From an uncultured Muribaculaceae bacterium (GTDB taxonomy: Bacteria; Bacteroidota; Bacteroidia; Bacteroidales; Muribaculaceae): 64,000 bases of DNA. Each line of letters opens with the position of its first letter. The stretch's first letter is position 1. Location of the stretch: positions 1 to 64,000 of the forward strand of contig CAJULY010000008.1 of the NCBI GenBank assembly GCA_910587185.1, written 5' to 3'. The notes beneath the pieces are model-generated. The model had not been told where the DNA came from and searched no databases. It saw nothing but the letters and a program-made list of their open reading frames with translations. Positions 42,843 through 52,577 of the stretch are shown piece after piece. The translations under genes were made by a program, and so were the position numbers.

Positions 42843-44426
42843 TCATTTATTTGTCGAATCCTGCTGTGTTTTGGCGGGAGCGGCAGGCTGGGAAGGCTTG
42901 GGAGACTGCGCGGGTCTGACCTCTGACTCGACAGTGGCGTCAAGCGCATCGGCTGCTTTGGCTGCCGCTGCCGCTGCGTAACGCGCATCTTCCGACGCTG
43001 TCTCGGCCGCTTTGGCTGCTGTCTGTGCCGCCTCGTCGGCTGCTCTGGCCGCGCTTACGGCATTTTTGGCCGCGATGCCAACCATTTCATCATCACTGAC
43101 CTTCTTGAATGGAACATCAGCGGGAATCGGGTTTGCTGAAGGCGCTGTCGTGGCTGTCGGACCGGCTGCCGGAGTCGCTACCTTAACCGTCTCGGCCTCA
43201 TGTTTCTCACTGCGTGCACTGACGATTATCTTACGTATGATCACCACGGCAAGAGAAATGAAAGTGATCCACATGCAGACTTTGAAAGCGACGATCGGGT
43301 GCGTGGATGTTGAAGTGCCAAGGACTTTCGCTATGGCGTCTATGATAAACGGAGCCACTACATTGCCTATAGAGTCCATGGATGCGAACCAGGCCAGTGT
43401 AAGTGTCAAGGCCACACGGGTGGAGGCTACCGACAGGCGGTCATAGTAGTAAGGCTGGGCGATTCCGTAGAAATATGATGCTATCAGAATGCCTATGCCG
43501 ACTATGACGGCTGCATCAGAAACGACCATCAGCAAAAAGCCTATGGCAATAAGAGCCATTACAACGACAGCCACCTTATTCTTCAGGATGCGCAGACACC
43601 AGTTGAGCGTGAATCCCGACGCCATTATGCCAAGGAACAGAATAGAGGTCAGATTGCCTGCTGTCGATGAATTGGTGTAGCGGAACGGTATGTAAAGGCT
43701 GATTGCAGCTATCACAAGAGTGATTACGAAATAATAGATACAGTAGCGCACAAGCATAGGCATGTTGACCTGCTGCGAGAACTTGTAATGCACTTTGGGC
43801 ACACCGACTTTCGACGCGTCACTGCTTCGGATATCCTGTGGCTCCTTGATATATTTCTTGAAGCGGGCTGCGAAAAAGAGCGGTATGAAAGGAAGCAGGT
43901 AGATCAGGAACGGAAGTCTCCACCAGATCTTGGCCATGTAACCGGTAGCGATCACGGAAATCATCAGAACTCCATTGAGCACTGCCGAAGTGTATCCGTA
44001 CTGTTCCGTACGCTTCGATCCTCCGAAAAGGTCGGCAATGAAAGCCGTTGACAGCGGAGACACAATGCCTGCGGCAATACCTATAAGGAAGCTTAAAAGA
44101 ATAAGAGTGATCATGTTTGGAGCTATGAAGAACAGGGCGCCTCCGATTCCGTAGAGAAGACATGTCCAGTTCAAGAGCTTCATATTGTTGAACTTAGTAC
44201 CAATCCAACCGCCGATAAAGACGAACGGAATTGCTGCTATGTTCGGTCCGAGGGTCAGGAACTGAGTCTCGAGCTGACTGGTTCCAGGGAAAATCTTCTG
44301 CAGGTCACCCATGATGGGAGAGATGGCAAGACCGGGAATAGAAGTGATGATGAAAATCACATAGAGATTGAAAACGGCCCATAGTGGCAACGTGCCGTTG
44401 CCGTAGCCTGATTTAATGCCTCTCAT
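42843..44426 (-). CDS. MFS transporter with Ala-rich C-terminal tail
   Basis: A 527-aa major facilitator superfamily transporter with 12 predicted TM helices over residues about 15-400. Motifs include IPGLAISPIMGDLQKIF (TM1) and GGWIGTKFNNMKLL (motif A-like loop 2-3). After about residue 410 it has a cytoplasmic extension of about 115 residues rich in Ala, with AAKNAVSAARAADEAAQTAA and AARYAAAAAAKAADA-type heptads, then Pro/Gln/Lys. Such tails are not part of the MFS fold; a coiled coil or binding arm is likely. It sits between the porin and hydrolase genes. A second, tail-less relative diverges upstream. Confidence 0.85.
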   Translation of the reverse strand: MRGIKSGYGNGTLPLWAVFNLYVIFIITSIPGLAISPIMGDLQKIFPGTSQLETQFLTLGPNIAAIPFVFIGGWIGTKFNNMKLLNWTCLLYGIGGALFFIAPNMITLILLSFLIGIAAGIVSPLSTAFIADLFGGSKRTEQYGYTSAVLNGVLMISVIATGYMAKIWWRLPFLIYLLPFIPLFFAARFKKYIKEPQDIRSSDASKVGVPKVHYKFSQQVNMPMLVRYCIYYFVITLVIAAISLYIPFRYTNSSTAGNLTSILFLGIMASGFTLNWCLRILKNKVAVVVMALIAIGFLLMVVSDAAVIVGIGILIASYFYGIAQPYYYDRLSVASTRVALTLTLAWFASMDSIGNVVAPFIIDAIAKVLGTSTSTHPIVAFKVCMWITFISLAVVIIRKIIVSARSEKHEAETVKVATPAAGPTATTAPSANPIPADVPFKKVSDDEMVGIAAKNAVSAARAADEAAQTAAKAAETASEDARYAAAAAAKAADALDATVESEVRPAQSPKPSQPAAPAKTQQDSTNK

Positions 44427-44459
44427 AGCTTTATATATTAATATTTTACACTCAGATAT

Positions 44460-45749
44460 TTAGAACGTGAATGCCAGCTGGGTCTGAATTCGGCTGTCGT
44501 TGGCCCCACCCTTGTTCCATGTCACACGGCGTCCATAGAGATACTCTATGCCGACCTGAAGATAGGAAGTTATATTATAGAAACAGTTGACCGCACCATA
44601 AAGGGCATACTTGTAATTCTGGCTTTCGGGAAGTGCGTTGCAATAATCCCTGACATCCCATATACGCGACTCCGAGAACATTGCATTGAACTGCAGCTTG
44701 GAAGTCGGATTGATGCTTACGCCTATATTGGCACCCATCATCGGAGAAGCCTTCATTTTTCCAGGCGTCTCATCATCGGGCACGAAAGATATAGGCTTGC
44801 CCGCTATATCCTGAAGATAAGCGCCTATGCCTTTGCCGTAGGCGAACTGATAATAGAATATGACAGGCTTTACGGGCTGAATGTTGCCCGAGAGCATTGC
44901 GCCCCAGCCCATGACTCCTCGACGTTTGCCGGCCACAAGATCCCGGTAGGCATAATGGCGGAGCAGACCTGAAAGACGTACACGGTTCCACTGAGACCAT
45001 GAATATTCTACCCATGCCGGAATATCGGGAAACATTTCCTCCGCATTGTCGTTCAGCACCTGCTGGCCGTCGAATTTAGGATGGTCCTTGCCACGATAAT
45101 AACCGTTGGAGGTATAATATGACGGCATATCCACGGCGGCTGCAAACCGGAAACCGTTATAGGATTTGGAGGTATAGCCGATTTCATACGCCACAGTCGA
45201 TACGCATCCTGACGGGCCTTCCGGGTCTATTGTCGGCGGCTGGCAGGCGTAACCGTCTTGGAAAAGAGTCAGTTTCATACCGGCCGTGAAGTTGCGCCAT
45301 GACAGATAGGCTCTCTGAAGCACGAGCTTTGAGTCTATGCCGTTTGTTCCGGCTTTGACATAACCGGTGATCTGGTTTGGAGTATTGGCGAAGCCCACTA
45401 CCTGCAGATCGAGGAAACCGTTGAGAGGATTGATGTAGTAATCACCCTTGTGTCCTTGCGTGGCCGGAACAGGAATAGCCGATGTCACAAAGCTGATGCC
45501 GGCATCGTCCTGTTTATAAAGGTTGTTGCCTATATCCCAGCCCAAGATGGGATTTACCTCACCACCTATAGTCATCACAAAATTGCTGTTGGCTGTCTTG
45601 ATTACAAAAGAAGGTGCTTTGTCGCGACCGGGTTCTTCGGCCCGCGCCGATTTCAGGATTGCCTTATCCTGTTGAGTCGCGCGTCTTAACTGTATGGGGT
45701 TGCTTTCGTCAGAGCCTTCGGGAATACTGTCTTCACCCATAGCCGGCAA
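44460..45749 (-). CDS. DcaP-like outer-membrane porin, start region disrupted
   Basis: A beta-barrel protein of about 430 aa resembling the DcaP-like family of trimeric porins: an N-terminal helical or linker part, then FVIKTANSNFVMTIGGEVNPI and many amphipathic strands, ending in Phe (RIQTQLAFTF). Upstream of the apparent start, the same frame encodes a good signal core (IPAALLLTCVLPA) but reaches a stop with no ATG. An ATG at 45802 is in another frame and would give MIPIK; adding one base between them makes a full signal peptide. So it is either frameshifted, phase variable or uses a non-ATG start. It heads the operon with the MFS and hydrolase genes. Confidence 0.75.
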   Translation of the reverse strand: MPAMGEDSIPEGSDESNPIQLRRATQQDKAILKSARAEEPGRDKAPSFVIKTANSNFVMTIGGEVNPILGWDIGNNLYKQDDAGISFVTSAIPVPATQGHKGDYYINPLNGFLDLQVVGFANTPNQITGYVKAGTNGIDSKLVLQRAYLSWRNFTAGMKLTLFQDGYACQPPTIDPEGPSGCVSTVAYEIGYTSKSYNGFRFAAAVDMPSYYTSNGYYRGKDHPKFDGQQVLNDNAEEMFPDIPAWVEYSWSQWNRVRLSGLLRHYAYRDLVAGKRRGVMGWGAMLSGNIQPVKPVIFYYQFAYGKGIGAYLQDIAGKPISFVPDDETPGKMKASPMMGANIGVSINPTSKLQFNAMFSESRIWDVRDYCNALPESQNYKYALYGAVNCFYNITSYLQVGIEYLYGRRVTWNKGGANDSRIQTQLAFTF

Positions 45750-46071
45750 TACGCATGTCAGAAGCAGCGCCGCGGGAATCAGTTTAATTTAATAGGAATC
45801 ATTTTATTATCAGTTTAAATTCTTTAATTTTAGTTATTTTGGATTCCGAAAAATGTCCGTAATAGCTCCTTATCATCAATGTATAATCAACAAACCGAAA
45901 CTTATTTGGTTCGGGATCTTCCTTAAAAAAGCAAAAAACTCCTTATCACCCTTCTCGTGAAACATTTTCCCTCTGCCCGGCGTTTATTCTACGATTCCCT
46001 ACAATTACCGCAATTAGCACATTATTAATGTTAACTATCCCGATTTAGCAATCTATCAACATCGCTTTTCT
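45750..46071. other. divergent region upstream of porin and MFS genes
   Basis: Contains the disrupted porin signal region (45750-45802). The remaining about 270 bp carry AT-rich stretches but no clear TAnnTTTG promoter in either direction. Confidence 0.45.
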
Positions 46072-47403
46072 ATGAAATACGTTGAAACCGGCTACGGAAA
46101 AATTCCGTACATCTCACTGCTGGCGATTCTTTCAATATCGCTCGTAGTCAACCTGCCGGGGCTTGCCATATCTCCGATCATGGGAAAACTCAATCAGGTT
46201 TTCAAGGATGTGACAGAACTTGAGATACAGCTTCTCACCGTTCTGCCGAATCTTGTCACCATTCCATTCATCCTTTGTTCGGGAAAGATATGCACTCCGA
46301 AAAACCAGATGATGATTCTCGGCATAGGTCTGGGAATCTATACTGTTACTGGCATTCTCTACTTTTTCGCCACATCCATGATACAGCTGATCCTTCTCAG
46401 CTGTCTGCTCGGCGTGGGATGCGGACTTGTGATCCCTCTCGCCGCCAGTCTTATTTCTCAGCATTTCGTCGGCAAGGCACGAACCCGTCAGCTCGGAATG
46501 AAATCAAGCCTTTCCAATTTCTCGGTCATTTTCGCCACTCTTTTCGTTGGCTGGATGGCTGCGATAAACTGGCATCTCGCTTTTATCGTCTATATGCTGC
46601 CGATTATTCCGCTTGTTCTTATTCCGTTTATGACGGATTCTTATATCGACTCCCACAAAAAACTTCGGCCCAGCCCTCCGTTTGAGCCGAAATCGGAACC
46701 GGAAAAACCGTCGGATGACGACATCAGGAAAGCCGTCACCACGAAAAAACCCGCTTCCGTCAACTTCCACTTCCAGGGATCACGTAGCCTCATTCTGCTT
46801 TTCGGAGTCATGGCCGTATATTTTGTGATGACCTACGCAACGGAAGCCGTTTCCTACTATCTGCCTTTTGACATGGAACATTACGGACTGAATACCGGCG
46901 AAGTCGGAGTTGCCACAGCCATGTTCTTCGCTGCCGCAACAGTCGCAGGCTTTTTCCTTACAAAATTCATAGCCTTCTTCAAAGGGAGCACCATGCAGGT
47001 GGCCATAATGCTCTGTATTATCGGCCTGTTCGTAACCGGACTGTTCCACCACTCCCTCTCATATATTCTCGGAGTATTCATAATGGGTCTCGGCTACGGC
47101 ATAGTGCAACCCATTATCTATGACAAGACATCATATATCGCCCCGACAGCGGCAAAATCGACCGAGTATTTCGCATATCTTCTCACATGCAACTACATCG
47201 GCATATCCTGCGTTCCGTTCATTGTAAGCGCGATGAAACGGCTCTTCGACGCCCAGTCCGATCCCGGGTTCTCATTCATCCTCAACGGATCCGTCTGCAT
47301 ACTCATGCTGATCGTAGCGGTGATCAAACGCAAATCATTCGTGTTCGAAGCCGATGCAAGTTTCTATGAACATCCCGCTTCAACTTCCGTCTCACAGAAA
47401 TAA
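46072..47403 (+). CDS. MFS transporter, divergent paralogue
   Basis: A 443-aa MFS transporter related to the one at 42843-44426 (shared NLPGLAISPIMGKLNQVF, EIQLLTVLPNLVTIPFI). 12 TM helices; a long polar central loop with Pro/Lys/Glu between TM6 and TM7 (PSPPFEPKSEPEKPSDDD). It lacks the Ala-rich tail. It is transcribed away from the porin operon and followed by a bidirectional terminator. It probably serves the same pathway; import or export is not decided. Confidence 0.87.
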   Translation: MKYVETGYGKIPYISLLAILSISLVVNLPGLAISPIMGKLNQVFKDVTELEIQLLTVLPNLVTIPFILCSGKICTPKNQMMILGIGLGIYTVTGILYFFATSMIQLILLSCLLGVGCGLVIPLAASLISQHFVGKARTRQLGMKSSLSNFSVIFATLFVGWMAAINWHLAFIVYMLPIIPLVLIPFMTDSYIDSHKKLRPSPPFEPKSEPEKPSDDDIRKAVTTKKPASVNFHFQGSRSLILLFGVMAVYFVMTYATEAVSYYLPFDMEHYGLNTGEVGVATAMFFAAATVAGFFLTKFIAFFKGSTMQVAIMLCIIGLFVTGLFHHSLSYILGVFIMGLGYGIVQPIIYDKTSYIAPTAAKSTEYFAYLLTCNYIGISCVPFIVSAMKRLFDAQSDPGFSFILNGSVCILMLIVAVIKRKSFVFEADASFYEHPASTSVSQK

Positions 47404-47432
47404 ACCTCTCTGACCCTACACCATGGATAGAA

Positions 47433-47465
47433 ACGGGGCCTGTTCTTCGAAGAAACAGGCCCCGT
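47433..47465. terminator. bidirectional terminator
   Basis: ACGGGGCCTGTT (47433-47444) pairs with AACAGGCCCCGT (47454-47465), a perfect 12-bp GC-rich stem between convergent genes. Confidence 0.75.
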
Positions 47466-47489
47466 GGTATTATGATCCGGAACGGATTA

Positions 47490-49652
47490 TTATTTACCTC
47501 CAACCTGTTTGAGGTCCGAGGATTTCAACGGCTTCTTGACAGGCTCCAGTCCGCGATTGCGCAGAAGTGCGTCAACGCTCGGACGGTGTCCGCGGAATTT
47601 CACATAGAGGTCCATCGGATCGACACTTCCGCCTGACTCGAGCACGGTTTCCTTGAAACGTTTGGCGGTTGCAGGATCGAAAATGCCTTTTTCCTTGAAC
47701 AGTTCGAAACCGTCGGTGTCAAGCACCTCGGCCCACAGATAGGTATAGTAGCCTGAAGAATAGCCGTCGGAGCCGAAGACATGACGGAAATACGGGCTGC
47801 GGTAACGGAACTGCACGGTTTCAGGCATAGCGAGGGTCTTGGCTACATCTGCCTCGAAAGCTGACACATCGATGTCTCCTTCCGGATTAAGCTTGCCATA
47901 CTGCAGGTCAAGAAGAGCCGCGCCGACAAGCTCCGTCGTCGTGAAGCCCTGATTATGGGTGGAGGATTCCTGAAGTTTCTTTACGAGAGCGTCAGGTATC
48001 ACCTCTCCGGTCTTGTAGTGGCGGGCGTAGGTTTTCAGAAGTTCGGGTTCAAGAGCCCAGTGCTCGTGAATCTGTGAGGGAAGTTCAACGAAATCGCGGT
48101 CAACGTTCGTTCCTGCCTGACTGCGGAGCGATGCCTGTGTCAGCATTCCGTGAAGGCCGTGGCCGAACTCATGGAACATTGTTTCGACTTCGTCAAGCGT
48201 GAGAAGAGCGGGAGTGTCGCCAGTAGGTTTGGAAAAGTTTCCGACGTTGAATACAATGGGGCGTTGCGTTTTTCCGTCGGGATCTTTGAACGCACCCTGG
48301 AATTCGCTCATCCATGCGCCCTGACGCTTGGAGGCGCGGGGGAAATAATCGGTCATGAACACAGCGACGTGGTTACCCTTAAGGTCCGTCACGTCATAGA
48401 CCGTCACTTCCGGATTGTATTTGGGAGCGTCAGGCATTTCGGTGAATTTTATGCCGTAGAGGCGTTCTGCCATTGAGAAAATACCTTTGCGCACGTTGTC
48501 AAGTGAAAAATATGAACGGACTTCGCCTTCGTCAAGATCATACTTGTCCTTGCGCACCTTCTCGGCATAGTAATAGTAATCCCAGGGCTCAATCTTTATC
48601 TTGTCGCCGTTTCTGTCGGCGAGAGCCTGCATCTCCTTGACTTCCTCGGCCACGCGGTTGATTGCCGGAGTCCATATTTCAAGCAGCAGATCCTCGGCGG
48701 CCTCTGTGGTCTTGGCCATCACGTTATCGGTAGAATAAGAGGCAAAATCCTTAAATCCGAGAAGTTTGGCCTTCTGAGTCCTCTCCTGGAGAATACGGTT
48801 GATGACAGGGCGGTTGTCGTTCTTGCCCGAAGATGCCAGATTGATATAGCCTTCATACATCTGACGGCGCAGATCGCGGTTGTCGGCATACTGCAGAAGC
48901 GGCAGGCGGCTCGGAGCATGAAGGGTGAAGAGCCACTGGCCTTCCTTTCCTGCGGCTTTTGCGGCGTCGGCAGCCTGGGCGATATTGGCTTCGGGCAGAC
49001 CGGCAAGTTTAGCCCGGTCTGTGACAAACAGCTGGAAAGCGTTGGTATCGTCGAGCAGATTCTTATTGAATTTCAGATAGAGGTCGGTCAGGTTGGTGTT
49101 TATAGCCTTCAGCTTCTCCTTGTCGCTGTCGGAGAGAAGAGCGCCATTGCGGGTGAAATTCTTGTAGAGCTGTTCAACCGCACGCATCTGGGGAGCCGTC
49201 AGATTCAACGACTTCCTGCGGTCATAGACCGACTTGACCCTCTTGAAAAGGCCCGGATTCATCATGACCTCGTCGTTGCACTGCGAGTACATCGGATAGG
49301 CTTTCTCGGAAATAGCCACCATTTCAGGACACGACTCCGTCTCGTCAAGCGCTGAAAAAACAGACATTACCCGATTGAGCAGCAGCCCTGATTTTTCCAT
49401 GGCGAGAATAGTGTTGTTGAAATCGGGTTTGGCCGGATTGCTGACAATTGCGTCTATCTCTTTTTTGTACTCCTTTATGCCCTGCTCTATCGCGGGGAGA
49501 TAATCGCCATACTGTATTTTCTCGAAGGGAGGAATATTGTAGGGCGTGTTGTAGGGCTCCAGAAACGGATTAGTTCTGGTAGCCGCCGTGGCTGCGTGAG
49601 ATGCTATGGGAAGCACCAGAGAGGCAGCGATTGTGAGAATGGGTTTAAACAT
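47490..49652 (-). CDS. dcp: M3 family peptidyl-dipeptidase (Dcp-like)
   Basis: A 720-aa metallopeptidase with a signal peptide (MFKPILTIAASLVLPIASHA), so likely periplasmic. The zinc motif HEFGHGLHG is at about residues 493-501, with the usual M3 downstream glutamate region (LPSQIHEHWAL). Length and layout fit Dcp, which trims dipeptides from peptide C-termini. It precedes an EEP gene on the same strand. Confidence 0.93.
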   Translation of the reverse strand: MFKPILTIAASLVLPIASHAATAATRTNPFLEPYNTPYNIPPFEKIQYGDYLPAIEQGIKEYKKEIDAIVSNPAKPDFNNTILAMEKSGLLLNRVMSVFSALDETESCPEMVAISEKAYPMYSQCNDEVMMNPGLFKRVKSVYDRRKSLNLTAPQMRAVEQLYKNFTRNGALLSDSDKEKLKAINTNLTDLYLKFNKNLLDDTNAFQLFVTDRAKLAGLPEANIAQAADAAKAAGKEGQWLFTLHAPSRLPLLQYADNRDLRRQMYEGYINLASSGKNDNRPVINRILQERTQKAKLLGFKDFASYSTDNVMAKTTEAAEDLLLEIWTPAINRVAEEVKEMQALADRNGDKIKIEPWDYYYYAEKVRKDKYDLDEGEVRSYFSLDNVRKGIFSMAERLYGIKFTEMPDAPKYNPEVTVYDVTDLKGNHVAVFMTDYFPRASKRQGAWMSEFQGAFKDPDGKTQRPIVFNVGNFSKPTGDTPALLTLDEVETMFHEFGHGLHGMLTQASLRSQAGTNVDRDFVELPSQIHEHWALEPELLKTYARHYKTGEVIPDALVKKLQESSTHNQGFTTTELVGAALLDLQYGKLNPEGDIDVSAFEADVAKTLAMPETVQFRYRSPYFRHVFGSDGYSSGYYTYLWAEVLDTDGFELFKEKGIFDPATAKRFKETVLESGGSVDPMDLYVKFRGHRPSVDALLRNRGLEPVKKPLKSSDLKQVGGK

Positions 49653-49665
49653 TTTGCACTATTGT

Positions 49666-50790
49666 TTATTTATGGTTGATTATTTCGAAATATGCTATGA
49701 GAGGATAATGGTCGCTCGACGTATTGTGACCGGCCCACACCCTCAGAGGCTTCAGATCTCCCCGGTAGAGTATATGGTCTATGCGGAAAAAGAAACGGTC
49801 GGCATGATACGTTATGGCAGGTCCGTTTCCGGCATCGCGATATGCGTCTTTCAGATCCTTGCCCTGGATGACTCGCTGGGCGTAACAGCCGGGAATATCA
49901 TTGAAGTCGCCGCACACCATCACCGTCCCGCGTTCCCGCTCTATCACTTCACGGATAAATTCGGCCTGGCGTGCGCGCTCCCTGAAGGCGGCCGTCAGTT
50001 TGCCTACGAGCGAAGTCCTTATCCGGCGGAGATTCTCCGGTGGATCGGCATTGGTCAGGTCGTGATAGAGAGCTTTGTCGTCAGGCGTCAGCCCGAGAGA
50101 CTGAAGATGAAGATTAAAAATGACAAGGGGAAAATCAGGAAGTGAGATTTCGTAACGGTTTATGTCATAGCGCCACTGGTCAGGATGCCTGATGAGACTC
50201 GCATTCATCGGAAAGCGTGACAGTATGCCCATTCCGCGGGAATCCACATAGCGGTAGGGATACCTTTCGAACAGTTCGTTGTGCTGTTCCGCCGAGATAT
50301 TCTTCCCGTCAGGCGAAAGTATCGGGTTGCCTTCCTGACACACAAGTATGTCTGGAGCTTCTTCCAGCACGTATCCTACGGTTGGATTACCCTCCGTCAG
50401 GCTGCAGAAACCTTTCGAGAAATCGTCGAGATTCAGCATGTTGTATGTCATGATCTTGACCACATTTTCGCGTTGTTTCTCTATCGAGCGCACCGATGGA
50501 CGGAAAGGATGCAACGGACAGAATGTGAATATCGGGCCCGCACACACGAGAAGCGCGGCGGCCGCCACTATCGCCGATTTCCTGAACCAGACCAGATCTA
50601 TCGCCAGCACTATAAGCTGCATGACTATAAAAAACGGGATCAGCATTGCCGCCAGAGCCCCGGCGGAGCTTTTCAGCGGATTCATCATTCCCCCGTAGGC
50701 CGAAAATATGAGCGCTGCCGAAAGTCCGAGAGTGACTGTCAGTGCAAGCAGACGCAAGGTCCGGTTTTTTATCTGGCGGGGAAAGTTCAT
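49666..50790 (-). CDS. membrane-linked endonuclease/exonuclease/phosphatase protein
   Basis: A 374-aa protein with three N-terminal TM helices (about 10-90) and an EEP-fold domain after about 110, with MTYNMLNLDDFSKGF, ILVCQEGNP, VMVCGDFNDIPG and SSDHYPLIAYF (the N-x-L..QE..GDFND..SDH pattern of metal-dependent phosphodiesterases). The substrate may be nucleic acid, sphingolipid-like or inositol phosphate. Third gene of a rhomboid-rhomboid-EEP operon. Confidence 0.9.
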   Translation of the reverse strand: MNFPRQIKNRTLRLLALTVTLGLSAALIFSAYGGMMNPLKSSAGALAAMLIPFFIVMQLIVLAIDLVWFRKSAIVAAAALLVCAGPIFTFCPLHPFRPSVRSIEKQRENVVKIMTYNMLNLDDFSKGFCSLTEGNPTVGYVLEEAPDILVCQEGNPILSPDGKNISAEQHNELFERYPYRYVDSRGMGILSRFPMNASLIRHPDQWRYDINRYEISLPDFPLVIFNLHLQSLGLTPDDKALYHDLTNADPPENLRRIRTSLVGKLTAAFRERARQAEFIREVIERERGTVMVCGDFNDIPGCYAQRVIQGKDLKDAYRDAGNGPAITYHADRFFFRIDHILYRGDLKPLRVWAGHNTSSDHYPLIAYFEIINHK

Positions 50791-50803
50791 TGGCGGGGAG
50801 AGT

Positions 50804-51640
50804 TCAGGAATCGGTGTTTTTCAATCTTTGGCTGAGATTGAACAGAGTCTGCCGTTCGTCGGAGTCAAGGGAGTTGAATCCCGAACGGCGTATCTTGTCA
50901 AGAAGCATGTCAAGCGTTTCCGTGTCACTCATGACAACGGCCTCGGCACCCGTTTTCGCCGCCGGAACGAAAGGACGCGGAACATAGACGCGACGGCGAC
51001 GGCGCAGCCTGACCATGAGACCGCAGCCCACCCCCGCGAGCGCGCCGCCGAGGTGAGCGGCGTCTGTCCCGGCATTATAGCCTGAAAACAGAAGGACGGA
51101 AATGAATATCATGATGGCCGTGACCCATTTCAGCCTGACCGATCCGAGAAAAATGAGACCTATCCTCCGGTCCGGTTCTATAACGGCTATGGCCGTCGCG
51201 ACTGAGATCACCGCTGCCGAAGAGCCGGCAAGTCCGGCAGACGGAGCGAAAGATGCCGTGAAAGCGCAACAGATGAGATAGGCTGCGGCTCCGGCAAGAC
51301 CGCCCGCACCATAGAACGCGATCATCCGGCGGTTGCCCAGGGTCAGCTGGACGAGAATACCGAACCACGCGAGCCAAAGCATGTTGAACATCAGATGAAG
51401 CGGCTCATACTGCGTGAACATATAGGTCACTGCGGTCCACGGCTTCGCAAGGATATCGCCGACACTATGGGGAAGACTGACAGCGCTGACCGCGGCATCG
51501 CCCCATCCGTCATGTCCCGTCACGACACCTGCCGCCGCGATGACTCTCAGAATGAGAAACATCAGCCCGTTCAGCGCCAGAAGCCATGTCAGGGCCGAAC
51601 GGCGCGAGAATGCCGAGGAGGGATTAATAGTAGAAACCAT
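50804..51640 (-). CDS. rhomboid-family protein, second copy
   Basis: A 278-aa membrane protein with the rhomboid fold. A Ser-containing GLAGSSAAVI replaces the standard GASGA, and AHLGGALAGVGCG supplies the His helix, so an active Ser-His dyad is possible but atypical. The C-terminal 50 residues are cytoplasmic (ESLDSDERQTLFNLSQRLKN), like those of Bacteroidales rhomboids. It overlaps the preceding rhomboid gene by 17 bp. Confidence 0.87.
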   Translation of the reverse strand: MVSTINPSSAFSRRSALTWLLALNGLMFLILRVIAAAGVVTGHDGWGDAAVSAVSLPHSVGDILAKPWTAVTYMFTQYEPLHLMFNMLWLAWFGILVQLTLGNRRMIAFYGAGGLAGAAAYLICCAFTASFAPSAGLAGSSAAVISVATAIAVIEPDRRIGLIFLGSVRLKWVTAIMIFISVLLFSGYNAGTDAAHLGGALAGVGCGLMVRLRRRRRVYVPRPFVPAAKTGAEAVVMSDTETLDMLLDKIRRSGFNSLDSDERQTLFNLSQRLKNTDS

Positions 51641-52364
51641 TGATTATCCCTTTCTTCTTCCAATAGATGATTATCAGGAAACCTATGAGCATACCGCCGA
51701 GATGGGCGAAATGAGCCACTCCGTCCTGCGCCGAGCTGAGACCTATGAGCAACTCGAGGACCACGAAACCTGTCACCATCCACTTGGCCTTCACCGGAAC
51801 CGGAATAAACATCAGATACATCGGACGGTTGGGGAAAATCATCCCGAACGCGAGCAGAATGCCGTAGATGGCGCCCGAAGCGCCTACGGTAGTGAACACG
51901 TCGAAATTCTGCTTCAGTATCTGAGGCTCCGCGGCAAGCCACTGCCTGATCTCCTCTACCGGGACATGATTCATTCTTGCCAGCTCCTTTGCTATCATGT
52001 CTGGCAGCGTCAGAGCCCAGACGCCTTCCTGAATCACAGCCGCGCCCAATCCGCATGTTATGTAGAAGAGCAGGAAACGTTTCGAGCCCAGAACCCGCTC
52101 CAGCACGACACCAAACATGAACAGAGTGAACATGTTGAACAGTATGTGGGAAAACGAGGAGGTGGAATGCATGAACATGTAGCTGAACAGCTGCAGGAAA
52201 TTGAAATCCGGAGCCTCCACGAAATGGAGCGCGCCATACTTCATCACGTCTATGCCGAGACGTCCCGGAAGGATCATCATGGCAAGCCACACGAGAAAAT
52301 TGATTATGATAAGGTTCTTCGTCACCGGTGGAAGTGACCTGATTATGTTCTGAAATTGACTCAT
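51624..52364 (-). CDS. rhomboid intramembrane serine protease
   Basis: A 246-aa protease with six TM helices. Catalytic Ser is in VGASGAIYGILLAF and His in AHLGGMLIGFL; the WR-like loop 1 region lies in the periplasmic loop after TM1. It cleaves membrane protein substrates inside the bilayer. It is the first of three genes with the second rhomboid and an EEP membrane protein, an arrangement seen repeatedly in Bacteroidales. Confidence 0.93.
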   Translation of the reverse strand: MSQFQNIIRSLPPVTKNLIIINFLVWLAMMILPGRLGIDVMKYGALHFVEAPDFNFLQLFSYMFMHSTSSFSHILFNMFTLFMFGVVLERVLGSKRFLLFYITCGLGAAVIQEGVWALTLPDMIAKELARMNHVPVEEIRQWLAAEPQILKQNFDVFTTVGASGAIYGILLAFGMIFPNRPMYLMFIPVPVKAKWMVTGFVVLELLIGLSSAQDGVAHFAHLGGMLIGFLIIIYWKKKGIINGFYY

Positions 52365-52510
52365 TTTCGATTCAGGAATATTCGATTCGACATAACGACA
52401 GGAGACATACGCAATCCCCGGTTACAAAATTACAAAAAAGTAATAAAAGCTACAATTCCGGCCTGAAAGAGCCGATAGATTTAATTTTTTGTCATTTTTT
52501 TTAATTTTTA

Positions 52511-52541
52511 TTGTGTCCCTTAAATTTTATTTCTATATTTG
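52511..52541 (+). promoter_or_regulatory. HU promoter
   Basis: TTG (52511-52513) and TATATTTG (52534-52541) are 20 bp apart, matching the consensus. The ATG is at 52578, so the leader is about 30 nt. Confidence 0.8.
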
Positions 52542-52577
52542 TGGCTGATACAGGAAAACAATCTCAAATCCTTAATT

